From positions 1-20,164 of the forward strand of contig JAEWLN010000156.1 of NCBI GenBank assembly GCA_023457535.1: DNA of 20,164 nt. The letters are read 5' to 3'. Below the pieces are notes generated by a model. It was not told where the DNA came from, searched no databases, and saw only the letters and a program-made list of their open reading frames with translations. Shown here in pieces: positions 1 to 7,522 of the stretch. This stretch comes from Bacteroidota bacterium (GTDB lineage Bacteria > Bacteroidota > Bacteroidia > Flavobacteriales > Flavobacteriaceae). The position numbers were made by a program, and so were the translations under genes. How positions within the stretch are numbered: the first letter of the stretch is position 1; every line of letters starts with the position of its first letter.

Positions 1-3000
1 ACCGTAGCCAATCTAATGGCAAGCGGGAACAACAACTGGTATATCACTGAAACCTCGGCCGCGCCATTACCTCCGGAGACACCCCTGATCAACGGACAGA
101 GTTATTTTGCCACTACGGTGGATCCGCCTTGCGAAAGCATCGACCGTTTTGAAGTTGCCGTTACGCTTGTACCGCAAAGTAATTCCGGCACGAGCGGGTC
201 CCGGTCCATCTGCATCAGCAACATCCCTTTGACAGCGCCTTTCAATTTGTTCGGATTGCTTGGTGGCGCGCCGCAAACCATTGGTACGTGGTCTGGGCCG
301 CTACCCACGGCCAACGGGCATTTGGGAACGGTCAACGTATCGTCGCTGACAGTCGCAGGAAGCCCGTATGTTTTTACTTATGCGGTCGGAACAGGGGTTT
401 GTGCCCCAGCATCGTCTACGGTTACCATTTACGTTTTGCCGATGCCGACAGCCTCATTGTCGGGCAACGCCAATATTTGTTCCGGAAATAATGCCACGGT
501 CACTTTTACCGGAACGCCAAATGCAACGATTACCTATACGACGAGCCCGGGCGGTACACAAACCGTGACGCTCAATTCCTCGGGTACGGCTACCGTGACT
601 GCCGCTTATACGGCCACGACCACCATTACGCTGGTCAGTGCGGCGTCCGCTACGACGCCCAGTTGTGTGCAGCCGCTTACGGGATCCGTTACCATTAATG
701 TGGCACCATTGCCAACAGCGACGATTGCGGCCAATGCGACCATTTGTTCAGGAGGCACCGCGACAGTGACCTTTACGGGAACCCCGAATGCGACAATTAC
801 CTATACGGCCAACCCGGGTGGAACGCAGACTATCTTACTCGATGCATCGGGTACGGCGACAATTGCCAATACCTATACAACGACCACGACGTATACACTG
901 GTGAGCGTGGTTTCTGCAGGAAATCCGTCTTGCACGCGACCGGTCAACGGATCGGTGACCATTACCGTTTTGCCGGTTCCGGTAGCATCCCTGTCGGCTA
1001 ACGCAACGGTTTGCCCGGGCCAGCCGGCGACGGTGACTTTCAACGGAACACCCAATGCGACGATTACCTATACGACTAATCCGGGCGGCACCCAAACCAT
1101 TACACTCAACGGATCGGGCAGTGCGACACTTACGCAAACCTATTTGGCCACGACGACCTATACGTTGGTAAGCATCACTACTGCCGGCACCCCAAGTTGC
1201 ACCAGACCAGTTACAGGATCGATCACCATTTCAGTACTGCCGGCGCCAACAGCTTCTATTGCGGCAAGCACCACCGTTTGTTCGGGCAGCAGCGCGACGG
1301 TGACTTTTACCGGTACGCCTAATGCCACGGTTACGTATACCGCTAATCCGGGCGGCACGCAAACCATAGTGCTCAACAATACCGGCACGGCCACATTGAC
1401 GCAAAATTATACCGCAACGACCACCTATACTTTAATAAGCGTAGCAACAGCGGGCACGCCGAGTTGTGCTACACCGCTCAACGCGAGTATCACCATCACT
1501 GTTATTCCTACACCTGTTGTAAGTATTTCGGGCAATGCGTCGGTATGTCCGGGCAGCTTGGCGACGGTAACCTTTACTGGTACGCCCAATGCCACGGTTA
1601 CCTATACGGCCAATCCCGGAGGCACGCAAACAATTGTGCTGAATGCCGCTGGAACTGCCACAATTACAAATACCTATACAGCCAATACGACCTATACACT
1701 GTTAAGCATTACCACCGCCGGTACGCCGGGTTGTTCGCGGCCGGCCACGGGCTCAATAACAATTGCCGTATTGCCGCAACCGACGGTTTCCATAGCAACC
1801 AACGCCTCGGTTTGTCCGGGCGGATCAGCCACGGTAACGTTTACCGGTACACCTAACGCAACGGTAACTTATACGTCTAACCCTGGCGGCACGCAGACCA
1901 TCGTGCTTAATGCTTCGGGCACGGCTTCGATTACCAGCACGTATGCGACGACGACTACATTTACGCTTATCAGTATCGCCAGCGCGGGAACGCCGAGTTG
2001 TTCGCAGCCCGCCGCCGGATCGGTGACCATTACGGTCGTGCCGTTGCCAACGGCCACCATGAGCGCCAATGCGACGGTATGCGCCGGACAGCCTGCCACG
2101 ATCACATTCAACGGAACACCAAACGCTGTCATTACCTACACCGCTAATCCGGGTGGTACACAAACCATTGCACTTGACGCATCCGGCACGGCTTCTGTAA
2201 CGAATAATTTTTCGGTCACGACCGTATTTACGCTGATCAGTATTTCCTCTTCAGGAACGCCAAATTGTACCGCGCCGCTCAGTGGAACTGTTACTATTAC
2301 CGTAATCCCGACCCCAACGGTCAGCGTCGCAAGCAGTACAACGGTTTGTCCGGGCGGGACGGCAACAGTAACCTTTACCGGAACGCCGAACGCCACGGTA
2401 ACCTATACGTCCAATCCGGGCGGCACGCAAACCATTACCCTCAATGCGGCGGGAACCGCTTCAGTCACCAACACGTATACAACAACCACAATCTACACCT
2501 TGGTAAGTATCGCCACAGCGGGAACGCCCGGTTGCGTCCAACCGGCTTCAGGCAGCATTACCATTTCCGTAGCGCCATTACCTGTCGCCGCTATCGCGAG
2601 CAATGCAACGGTTTGCCCGGGGCAGTCTGCAACGGTGACTTTTACCGGTACGCCGAATGCCACGGTGACTTACACCGCCAATCCGGGTGGCACGCAAACC
2701 ATCGTTCTCAACGCAACGGGTACGGCAACGCTAACCAATACTTATACGGTTACGACCGTTTATACACTGGTCAGTGTATCGGCACCCGGGACGCCAAGTT
2801 GCAGTCAGCCTGCGTCCGGATCGGTGACCATTACCGTCGTTCCTGTGCCTGCTGTAACTATAAGCGCCGATACGACAGTTTGCCCGGGCCAATCGGCGAC
2901 GATCACATTCAGCGGCACGCCCAACGCCATTATTTCATATAGCGTCAACCCCGGTGGCAGCCAAACCATTGCGCTCAATGCAGCAGGCACGGCAACGATC

Positions 3001-6000
3001 ACCAATACGTATACATCGACAACGGTTTACACCCTGATCAGCGCCACTTCTCCAGGCACTCCCGGTTGTACGCAACCCCAGACCGGAACGGTAACCATAA
3101 CCGTTATTGCGCCGCCAACGGTGGCCATTGCCTCGAGCCAAAGCGTTTGTCCGGGTGGATCGGCGACCGTTACGTTCACCGGAACGCCAAATTCAACGGT
3201 CACTTACAATGCCAGTCCGGGTGGTAACCAAACGATACTGATTGGTGCGGCAGGCACCGCTACGATCACCAATGTTTATACGACAACCACTGTCTATACG
3301 TTGCTGGGTATCACTACCAATGGAACGCCGTCTTGTTCGCAAACCGTATCGGGATCAGTGACCATTACGGTGGTGCCGTTGCCTACTGCGTCGCTGACTG
3401 CGGGCACGGTGGTTTGTGCAGGATCAGCGTCTACTGTTATTGTTAATGGCACGCCCAATGCCACGGTAAGCTACACGCTGACCCCTGGGACGGGCGGTAC
3501 CGTCACGCTCAACAATTCGGGCGTGGGCGGGATCACCGGCAATTACAGCACGACGACCGTTATTACACTGACCAATGTGTCTGTATCTGGAACGCCACCG
3601 TGCAGCCAGCCGCTCAATGCTTCTGTAACCGTTCAGGTGGTTCCGCCGCCCGTAGCGGGAAACAATGCCATATTTTCAATTTGCGAAAGCGGAAACCCAC
3701 AGGATTTGTTTTTATTGCTGGGCGCTCAGGCACAACCCGGCGGTACGTGGTCTCCGGCTTTGGCAAGCGGATCGGGAATTTTTAATCCGGCGGTAGACCC
3801 GTCAGGAACTTATATTTATACTTTGGCTGGAACGCCTCCGTGCGCAGGCGCGAGCGCTTCTGTTACCGTAACAGTAACGCCTCCTGCGGATGCCGGTACC
3901 AGCGGATCAGCCAATTTGTGTTCAAACCAAAACCCGGTCGACTTGTTTGCGTTTCTGGGCGGTACGCCGCAAACCGGCGGAATCTGGACGCCTACACTAA
4001 CCAGTGGTACCGGATTGTTCGATCCGGGACTGGACGTTGCGGGCATTTACACCTACACGATTGCAGGAACGCCTCCGTGTGCAGGGGATGCTGCCACCGT
4101 AACTGTTTCGATAACACCGGGCCCCGATGCTGGAATTTCAGGTAATGCCGTATTTTGCCAGGACAGCGCCGCACAGGATTTGTTCCTGAGTCTTGGCGGT
4201 ACGCCGCAAGCAGGCGGCACGTGGTCGCCGGCCTTATCCAGCGGTACCGGCGTGTTCGATCCGGCAGTCGACACTCCAGGGGTTTACACCTATACATTTG
4301 AAGGCAACCAACCGTGCGATGACGATAGTGCGACCGTTACTGTTACAGTCAATCCGATACCTGACGCAGGAGCAGACGGCACCGCTTTTTTCTGTACCAA
4401 TTATCCGGCGGCTGATTTGTTTGCGTTCCTGGGTGGGTCGCCACAACCCGGCGGAACGTGGTCGCCCGCGCTCGCAAGCGGTACGGGTGTTTTCGATCCG
4501 CTGGTCGATGCGCCTGGGGTTTACATTTATACGGTCGGGGGCGGATTGTGCGCTACTGACACCGCATCTGTAACAGTTGGCGTAGGCCAGTCGCCCAATG
4601 CCGGTGGCGCGGGGGCAACATTGCAAATCAACGCATGTACGACCGATACAGCTATCGATCTGTTCACAGGACTCAACGGTTCGCAAGGCTCCGGCACGTG
4701 GAACGACGACGATCTTACCGGCGCATTGAACAACAACCTGTTTGACGCCTCTATGGTTGGCGCGGGAACTTATCATTTTACTTATACTGTAAGTGGCGGG
4801 GTTTCGCCATGCCTGACCGATTCGGCGACCGTTACAGTAATTGTCAGCCCGGTTCCGAATGCCGGTACTTTCGTTGGGCCGCAGAGTTTTTGCAACGCGG
4901 CCGGATCGCTCAATCTGTTCACGCTGATTACCGGATACCAAACCGGAGGCGACTGGCTCGACAGCAATAATCTCGTGGTGCCCAACACGGTCGATCTTTC
5001 CGGATTGGCCACGGGAACTTACAGTTTCACTTACCAGATCACCACGCCGTGCGGCACCGATACTGAATCGGTCCAATTCACCATCGCCCCCGCGCCGGGT
5101 ATGACCAGCGCCAATGTGTCGGTTGCCACACCTGTATGTATCGCCGGAGATGCTACGGTGATACTCACCGGACTTGCGGACGGCAATTATTTGTTCACCT
5201 ACAATTTGTCGGGCAGCAATACCGCGCCGGACCAGGTCGTAGCCGTGGTGATCACCGGCGGTACGGGCAGTTTTGTGCTCAACGCGCCGGACATCCCAAA
5301 TGTGGGCCTCACGACGCTTACGTTCGTGAACATTGCCAACGCCGTTACGAATTGCGTTACCGTCCTGACCGATGTAACGGCCGGTTTTACAATGACCGCA
5401 CAGGCCAACATCGACGCGGCCAATTTGTCGATCGCGGGGATTTGCCTGGGCAGCGCAGCAACGGTAACCATTTCAGGGGCAACCGGGCTGCCGGACGGAA
5501 CCTACCAGTTCAACTATACCATCCCAACGGGAACGCCGGCAACCGGATCGGTAACGGGCGTAATTGTCGCGGGTGGATCGGGAAGCTTTGTCGTACCGGC
5601 ACCGGTGTTTGCGTCGGCGGGGAATTATACACTGACGATTACCGGCATCGTGACGGCGTCGGGTTGTGACAATTTATCGGAAGATGCATCGGCGTCATTT
5701 GCAGTGATTCCACTGCCGGACGCCACAGGAGCGATCGTGTCGGCCGGAAGCCAATGTTACGGTTTTGATGTAACGGTGCAAATCAACGGCGCGGGCGCAT
5801 TGGCCAACGGCGCATATCAGGTCAATTACACACTTGGCGGGGCCAATATCGGCACAGGAACCGCATCGGTAACCTTTGCCAACGGCAGTACGGCATTCGA
5901 TATCCCATCGGCGCTGCTGCAAAATCCGGGAACCACTACGCTGACCCTATCGCAACTGTTATCCGATGTGACTTCATGCGGTACGCCGGGCACGGCCTTC

Positions 6001-6579
6001 AATGTGGTATCGTTCGATATCATCCGCATTGCCACTCCCGATCTGCAACCTCAAGGCGAGCGTTTTTGTGTCGATGACCAGCCAACGATAGCCGATCTGA
6101 CAGCGAACATTAACGGTACACAACCCGTTTTGTGGTACGATGCGCCAACCGGTGGCAACCTGCTCAATGAGGCCGATGTACTGGTTAATGGTACGACGTA
6201 TTACGCCTCCTACGGAACGCCGGATACGTGCGAGAGTTTTGAACGCCTCGAGGTCACGGTCGACCTTTCGCAATGCCCGGAACAAGACGACATCCTGATT
6301 CCGGACGGTTTTTCGCCCAACAACGATGGTGTCAACGATGCCTTTACGATCCGGAACCTCCGCGCATTGTACCCGAATTTTAAGCTCGAGATCTACAATC
6401 GTTACGGCAATTTGCTTTACACGGGCAATAATTTTGTGCCGGACTGGAACGGCACGGCTACCGAAGGAGGCCTCAAAATGGGCGGCAACCAGGTTCCGGT
6501 AGGCGTTTATTTTTACATACTCGAATTCAACGACGGCATCCGCAAAGCGGTTCAGGGACGCGTTTACCTAAGCAGATAA
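1..6579 (+). CDS. Giant repeat-rich T9SS-secreted surface adhesin, SprB-like (5' end missing)
   Basis: The reading frame is open from base 1, so the start and signal peptide lie outside the window; the first ATG (16) is internal. The visible 2192 residues form tandem Ig/PKD-like modules: a D-type module (1-171), a B module (172-441), twelve A modules of 89 residues (442-3645), six B modules of 78-87 residues (3646-5088), three C modules of about 104 residues (5089-6027), a second D module (about 6028-6273) and a C-terminal domain with SPNNDGVND, IYNRYG and PVGVYFY. That last domain is the type B T9SS sorting domain of gliding-associated proteins. The modules are rich in Thr, Gly, Ala and Pro, and most carry a cysteine pair suited to an intramodule disulfide. 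By family knowledge such proteins cross the outer membrane by T9SS and act in adhesion or gliding; the ligand cannot be read. The PorP/SprF-like gene 3 nt downstream supports the assignment. Confidence 0.93.
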   Translation, partial: TVANLMASGNNNWYITETSAAPLPPETPLINGQSYFATTVDPPCESIDRFEVAVTLVPQSNSGTSGSRSICISNIPLTAPFNLFGLLGGAPQTIGTWSGPLPTANGHLGTVNVSSLTVAGSPYVFTYAVGTGVCAPASSTVTIYVLPMPTASLSGNANICSGNNATVTFTGTPNATITYTTSPGGTQTVTLNSSGTATVTAAYTATTTITLVSAASATTPSCVQPLTGSVTINVAPLPTATIAANATICSGGTATVTFTGTPNATITYTANPGGTQTILLDASGTATIANTYTTTTTYTLVSVVSAGNPSCTRPVNGSVTITVLPVPVASLSANATVCPGQPATVTFNGTPNATITYTTNPGGTQTITLNGSGSATLTQTYLATTTYTLVSITTAGTPSCTRPVTGSITISVLPAPTASIAASTTVCSGSSATVTFTGTPNATVTYTANPGGTQTIVLNNTGTATLTQNYTATTTYTLISVATAGTPSCATPLNASITITVIPTPVVSISGNASVCPGSLATVTFTGTPNATVTYTANPGGTQTIVLNAAGTATITNTYTANTTYTLLSITTAGTPGCSRPATGSITIAVLPQPTVSIATNASVCPGGSATVTFTGTPNATVTYTSNPGGTQTIVLNASGTASITSTYATTTTFTLISIASAGTPSCSQPAAGSVTITVVPLPTATMSANATVCAGQPATITFNGTPNAVITYTANPGGTQTIALDASGTASVTNNFSVTTVFTLISISSSGTPNCTAPLSGTVTITVIPTPTVSVASSTTVCPGGTATVTFTGTPNATVTYTSNPGGTQTITLNAAGTASVTNTYTTTTIYTLVSIATAGTPGCVQPASGSITISVAPLPVAAIASNATVCPGQSATVTFTGTPNATVTYTANPGGTQTIVLNATGTATLTNTYTVTTVYTLVSVSAPGTPSCSQPASGSVTITVVPVPAVTISADTTVCPGQSATITFSGTPNAIISYSVNPGGSQTIALNAAGTATITNTYTSTTVYTLISATSPGTPGCTQPQTGTVTITVIAPPTVAIASSQSVCPGGSATVTFTGTPNSTVTYNASPGGNQTILIGAAGTATITNVYTTTTVYTLLGITTNGTPSCSQTVSGSVTITVVPLPTASLTAGTVVCAGSASTVIVNGTPNATVSYTLTPGTGGTVTLNNSGVGGITGNYSTTTVITLTNVSVSGTPPCSQPLNASVTVQVVPPPVAGNNAIFSICESGNPQDLFLLLGAQAQPGGTWSPALASGSGIFNPAVDPSGTYIYTLAGTPPCAGASASVTVTVTPPADAGTSGSANLCSNQNPVDLFAFLGGTPQTGGIWTPTLTSGTGLFDPGLDVAGIYTYTIAGTPPCAGDAATVTVSITPGPDAGISGNAVFCQDSAAQDLFLSLGGTPQAGGTWSPALSSGTGVFDPAVDTPGVYTYTFEGNQPCDDDSATVTVTVNPIPDAGADGTAFFCTNYPAADLFAFLGGSPQPGGTWSPALASGTGVFDPLVDAPGVYIYTVGGGLCATDTASVTVGVGQSPNAGGAGATLQINACTTDTAIDLFTGLNGSQGSGTWNDDDLTGALNNNLFDASMVGAGTYHFTYTVSGGVSPCLTDSATVTVIVSPVPNAGTFVGPQSFCNAAGSLNLFTLITGYQTGGDWLDSNNLVVPNTVDLSGLATGTYSFTYQITTPCGTDTESVQFTIAPAPGMTSANVSVATPVCIAGDATVILTGLADGNYLFTYNLSGSNTAPDQVVAVVITGGTGSFVLNAPDIPNVGLTTLTFVNIANAVTNCVTVLTDVTAGFTMTAQANIDAANLSIAGICLGSAATVTISGATGLPDGTYQFNYTIPTGTPATGSVTGVIVAGGSGSFVVPAPVFASAGNYTLTITGIVTASGCDNLSEDASASFAVIPLPDATGAIVSAGSQCYGFDVTVQINGAGALANGAYQVNYTLGGANIGTGTASVTFANGSTAFDIPSALLQNPGTTTLTLSQLLSDVTSCGTPGTAFNVVSFDIIRIATPDLQPQGERFCVDDQPTIADLTANINGTQPVLWYDAPTGGNLLNEADVLVNGTTYYASYGTPDTCESFERLEVTVDLSQCPEQDDILIPDGFSPNNDGVNDAFTIRNLRALYPNFKLEIYNRYGNLLYTGNNFVPDWNGTATEGGLKMGGNQVPVGVYFYILEFNDGIRKAVQGRVYLSR
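442..3645 (+). repeat. Twelve tandem 267-nt (89-residue) adhesin modules, type A
   Basis: Twelve units of exactly 267 nt run without a linker, starting at 442, 709, 976, 1243, 1510, 1777, 2044, 2311, 2578, 2845, 3112 and 3379. The protein unit starts (L/V/T)PTASI or similar, has a cysteine at unit position 13 in (V/I)C(P/S/A)G, a core like TGTPNATVTYTANPGGTQT, a Thr-rich strand, GTPSC with a second cysteine at position 75, and ends GSVTITVLP. Both cysteines are present in all twelve units. Unit 12 is the most divergent in the core but keeps the length. Synonymous codons differ widely between units, so this is an old array kept by protein-level selection rather than a recent DNA amplification. 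Function is inferred as a rigid stalk of beta-sandwich domains. Confidence 0.95.
3646..5088 (+). repeat. Six tandem type B adhesin modules (78-87 residues)
   Basis: Each unit starts with a Pro-rich linker and (D/N)AG, has a cysteine, a DLF-x-LG-like strand, GGTWSP, a GxFDPxVD loop, then GxYxYT, a second cysteine (often PPC) and a closing TVTVTV strand. Unit lengths are about 78, 79, 79, 78, 87 and 80 residues. Units 1-4 are closely similar; units 5 and 6 are divergent (WNDDD and WLDSN in place of GTWSP). A related single unit sits at 172-441, before the type A array. These look like the Ig-like modules common in gliding-motility-associated adhesins. Confidence 0.85.
5089..6027 (+). repeat. 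Three tandem type C adhesin modules (about 104 residues)
   Basis: Three longer, more divergent modules share the pattern ANVSV/ANLSI/AIVSA, a cysteine, a VTI(L/S/N)G strand, a DG(N/T)Y or NGAY turn, a (F/V)NYT-like strand, a Gly/Ser turn before an SFV or AFD strand, a TTLT strand and a second cysteine. They join the B modules to the final D module and the sorting domain. The repeat character is clear in translation but the unit borders are approximate. Confidence 0.7.
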
Positions 6580-6582
6580 GCA

Positions 6583-7521
6583 ATGAAAAAGACGATTCCA
6601 TATTTGATTTTGACCGCGCTGGCTTCTGTTTTGGGGTTTGCGCAACAGGATCCGCAGTTCACGCATTATATGTACAACATGAATGTGATCAATCCGGCCT
6701 ATGCGACCGATAATGAAGGCGTGATCAATATTGGCGGCTTGTACCGCACACAGTGGGTAGGCGCTGTAGGGGCACCGCGTACGGCATCGGTTTTTGTACA
6801 TTCGCCTGTCGCCAAACGCGTTGAAATGGGACTTTCATTTGTCAATGACAACATTGGCGATGTGGTCAATGAGAACAATATTTACCTCGATGTGGCGTAT
6901 GTGATTCCCGTCTCGGACCAGCACAAAATCTCGTTTGGCGTCAAAGGCGGCCTCACCCTGTTCAACACCGATTTTGGCGGATTCAAATACACCGACGAAA
7001 TGGCCGATCCGGCATTTGCCGAAAACATTTCGCGCAGTTTTCCCAATGTAGGTGCAGGCACTTATTTTTTTACCGATCATTATTACATCGGATTTTCAAT
7101 CCCGAATTTTTTGACGACCAAACACCTTGAGCGCAAAAATGGCATCCAAACCACGGGCGTCGAAGAACTGCACTATTTTTTGACAGGCGGTTATGTGTTT
7201 GACCTGAGCCCGAGTCTGAAATTCAAGCCCGCACTGATGGCAAAGGCGGTCAAGGGTGCACCGATGGCCTTTGACGTAACGACGAATTTTTTGATCAATG
7301 AAAAGTTTGAACTCGGGGCGGGATACCGTTTTGACGACTCGGTGGCCGGATTGGCGGCGTTCAACATTACGTCCAATCTGCGCATCGGCTATTCGTACGA
7401 TTATACGCTGTCGAACCTTGGGAATTATAACTCCGGCACGCATGAGATCTTTTTGCTGTTCGATCTTGACCGCAATAATATGGGTGGAAAAGGTTATGAT
7501 AAATCGCCGAGGTTCTTTTAA
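6583..7521 (+). CDS. PorP/SprF-like T9SS outer-membrane protein
   Basis: The 312-residue product has an N-terminal signal peptide (hydrophobic stretch about residues 5-20, likely cleavage near GFA|QQ). The mature start QDPQFTHYMYNMNVINPAYA is the hallmark of the PorP/SprF family. The rest is rich in alternating beta strands, as expected for an outer-membrane barrel, and the length is normal for the family. The ATG follows the adhesin stop by 3 nt, so the genes are almost certainly cotranscribed and perhaps translationally coupled. In Flavobacterium johnsoniae, SprF is needed for secretion of SprB, and SprF paralogues pair with type B cargo. By analogy this protein should be the dedicated export or surface-attachment partner of the upstream adhesin; the pairing is an inference from position. 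Confidence 0.92.
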   Translation: MKKTIPYLILTALASVLGFAQQDPQFTHYMYNMNVINPAYATDNEGVINIGGLYRTQWVGAVGAPRTASVFVHSPVAKRVEMGLSFVNDNIGDVVNENNIYLDVAYVIPVSDQHKISFGVKGGLTLFNTDFGGFKYTDEMADPAFAENISRSFPNVGAGTYFFTDHYYIGFSIPNFLTTKHLERKNGIQTTGVEELHYFLTGGYVFDLSPSLKFKPALMAKAVKGAPMAFDVTTNFLINEKFELGAGYRFDDSVAGLAAFNITSNLRIGYSYDYTLSNLGNYNSGTHEIFLLFDLDRNNMGGKGYDKSPRFF

Positions 7522-7522
7522 T

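Noticed and set aside
2265..2942. A 225-codon + strand frame in another register within the type A array
   Set aside because: It is a frame-shifted reading of the repeats (Tyr/His/Asn-rich, periodic) and is fully explained by the real gene.
442..3645. Possible CRISPR-like or satellite array because of regular spacing
   Set aside because: The period is 267 nt, the whole unit is coding, and there are no short identical repeats with unique spacers.
4234..5076. A 280-codon minus-strand frame inside the adhesin
   Set aside because: It is a by-product of the codon pattern of the repeats; similar antisense frames recur over other repeat units, and none has a plausible start region or domain.
7298..7522. 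N-terminal extension of the OmpA protein to 7298
   Set aside because: It overlaps the PorP/SprF-like gene in another frame and shows no conserved sequence; the ATG at 7523 follows that gene's stop directly.
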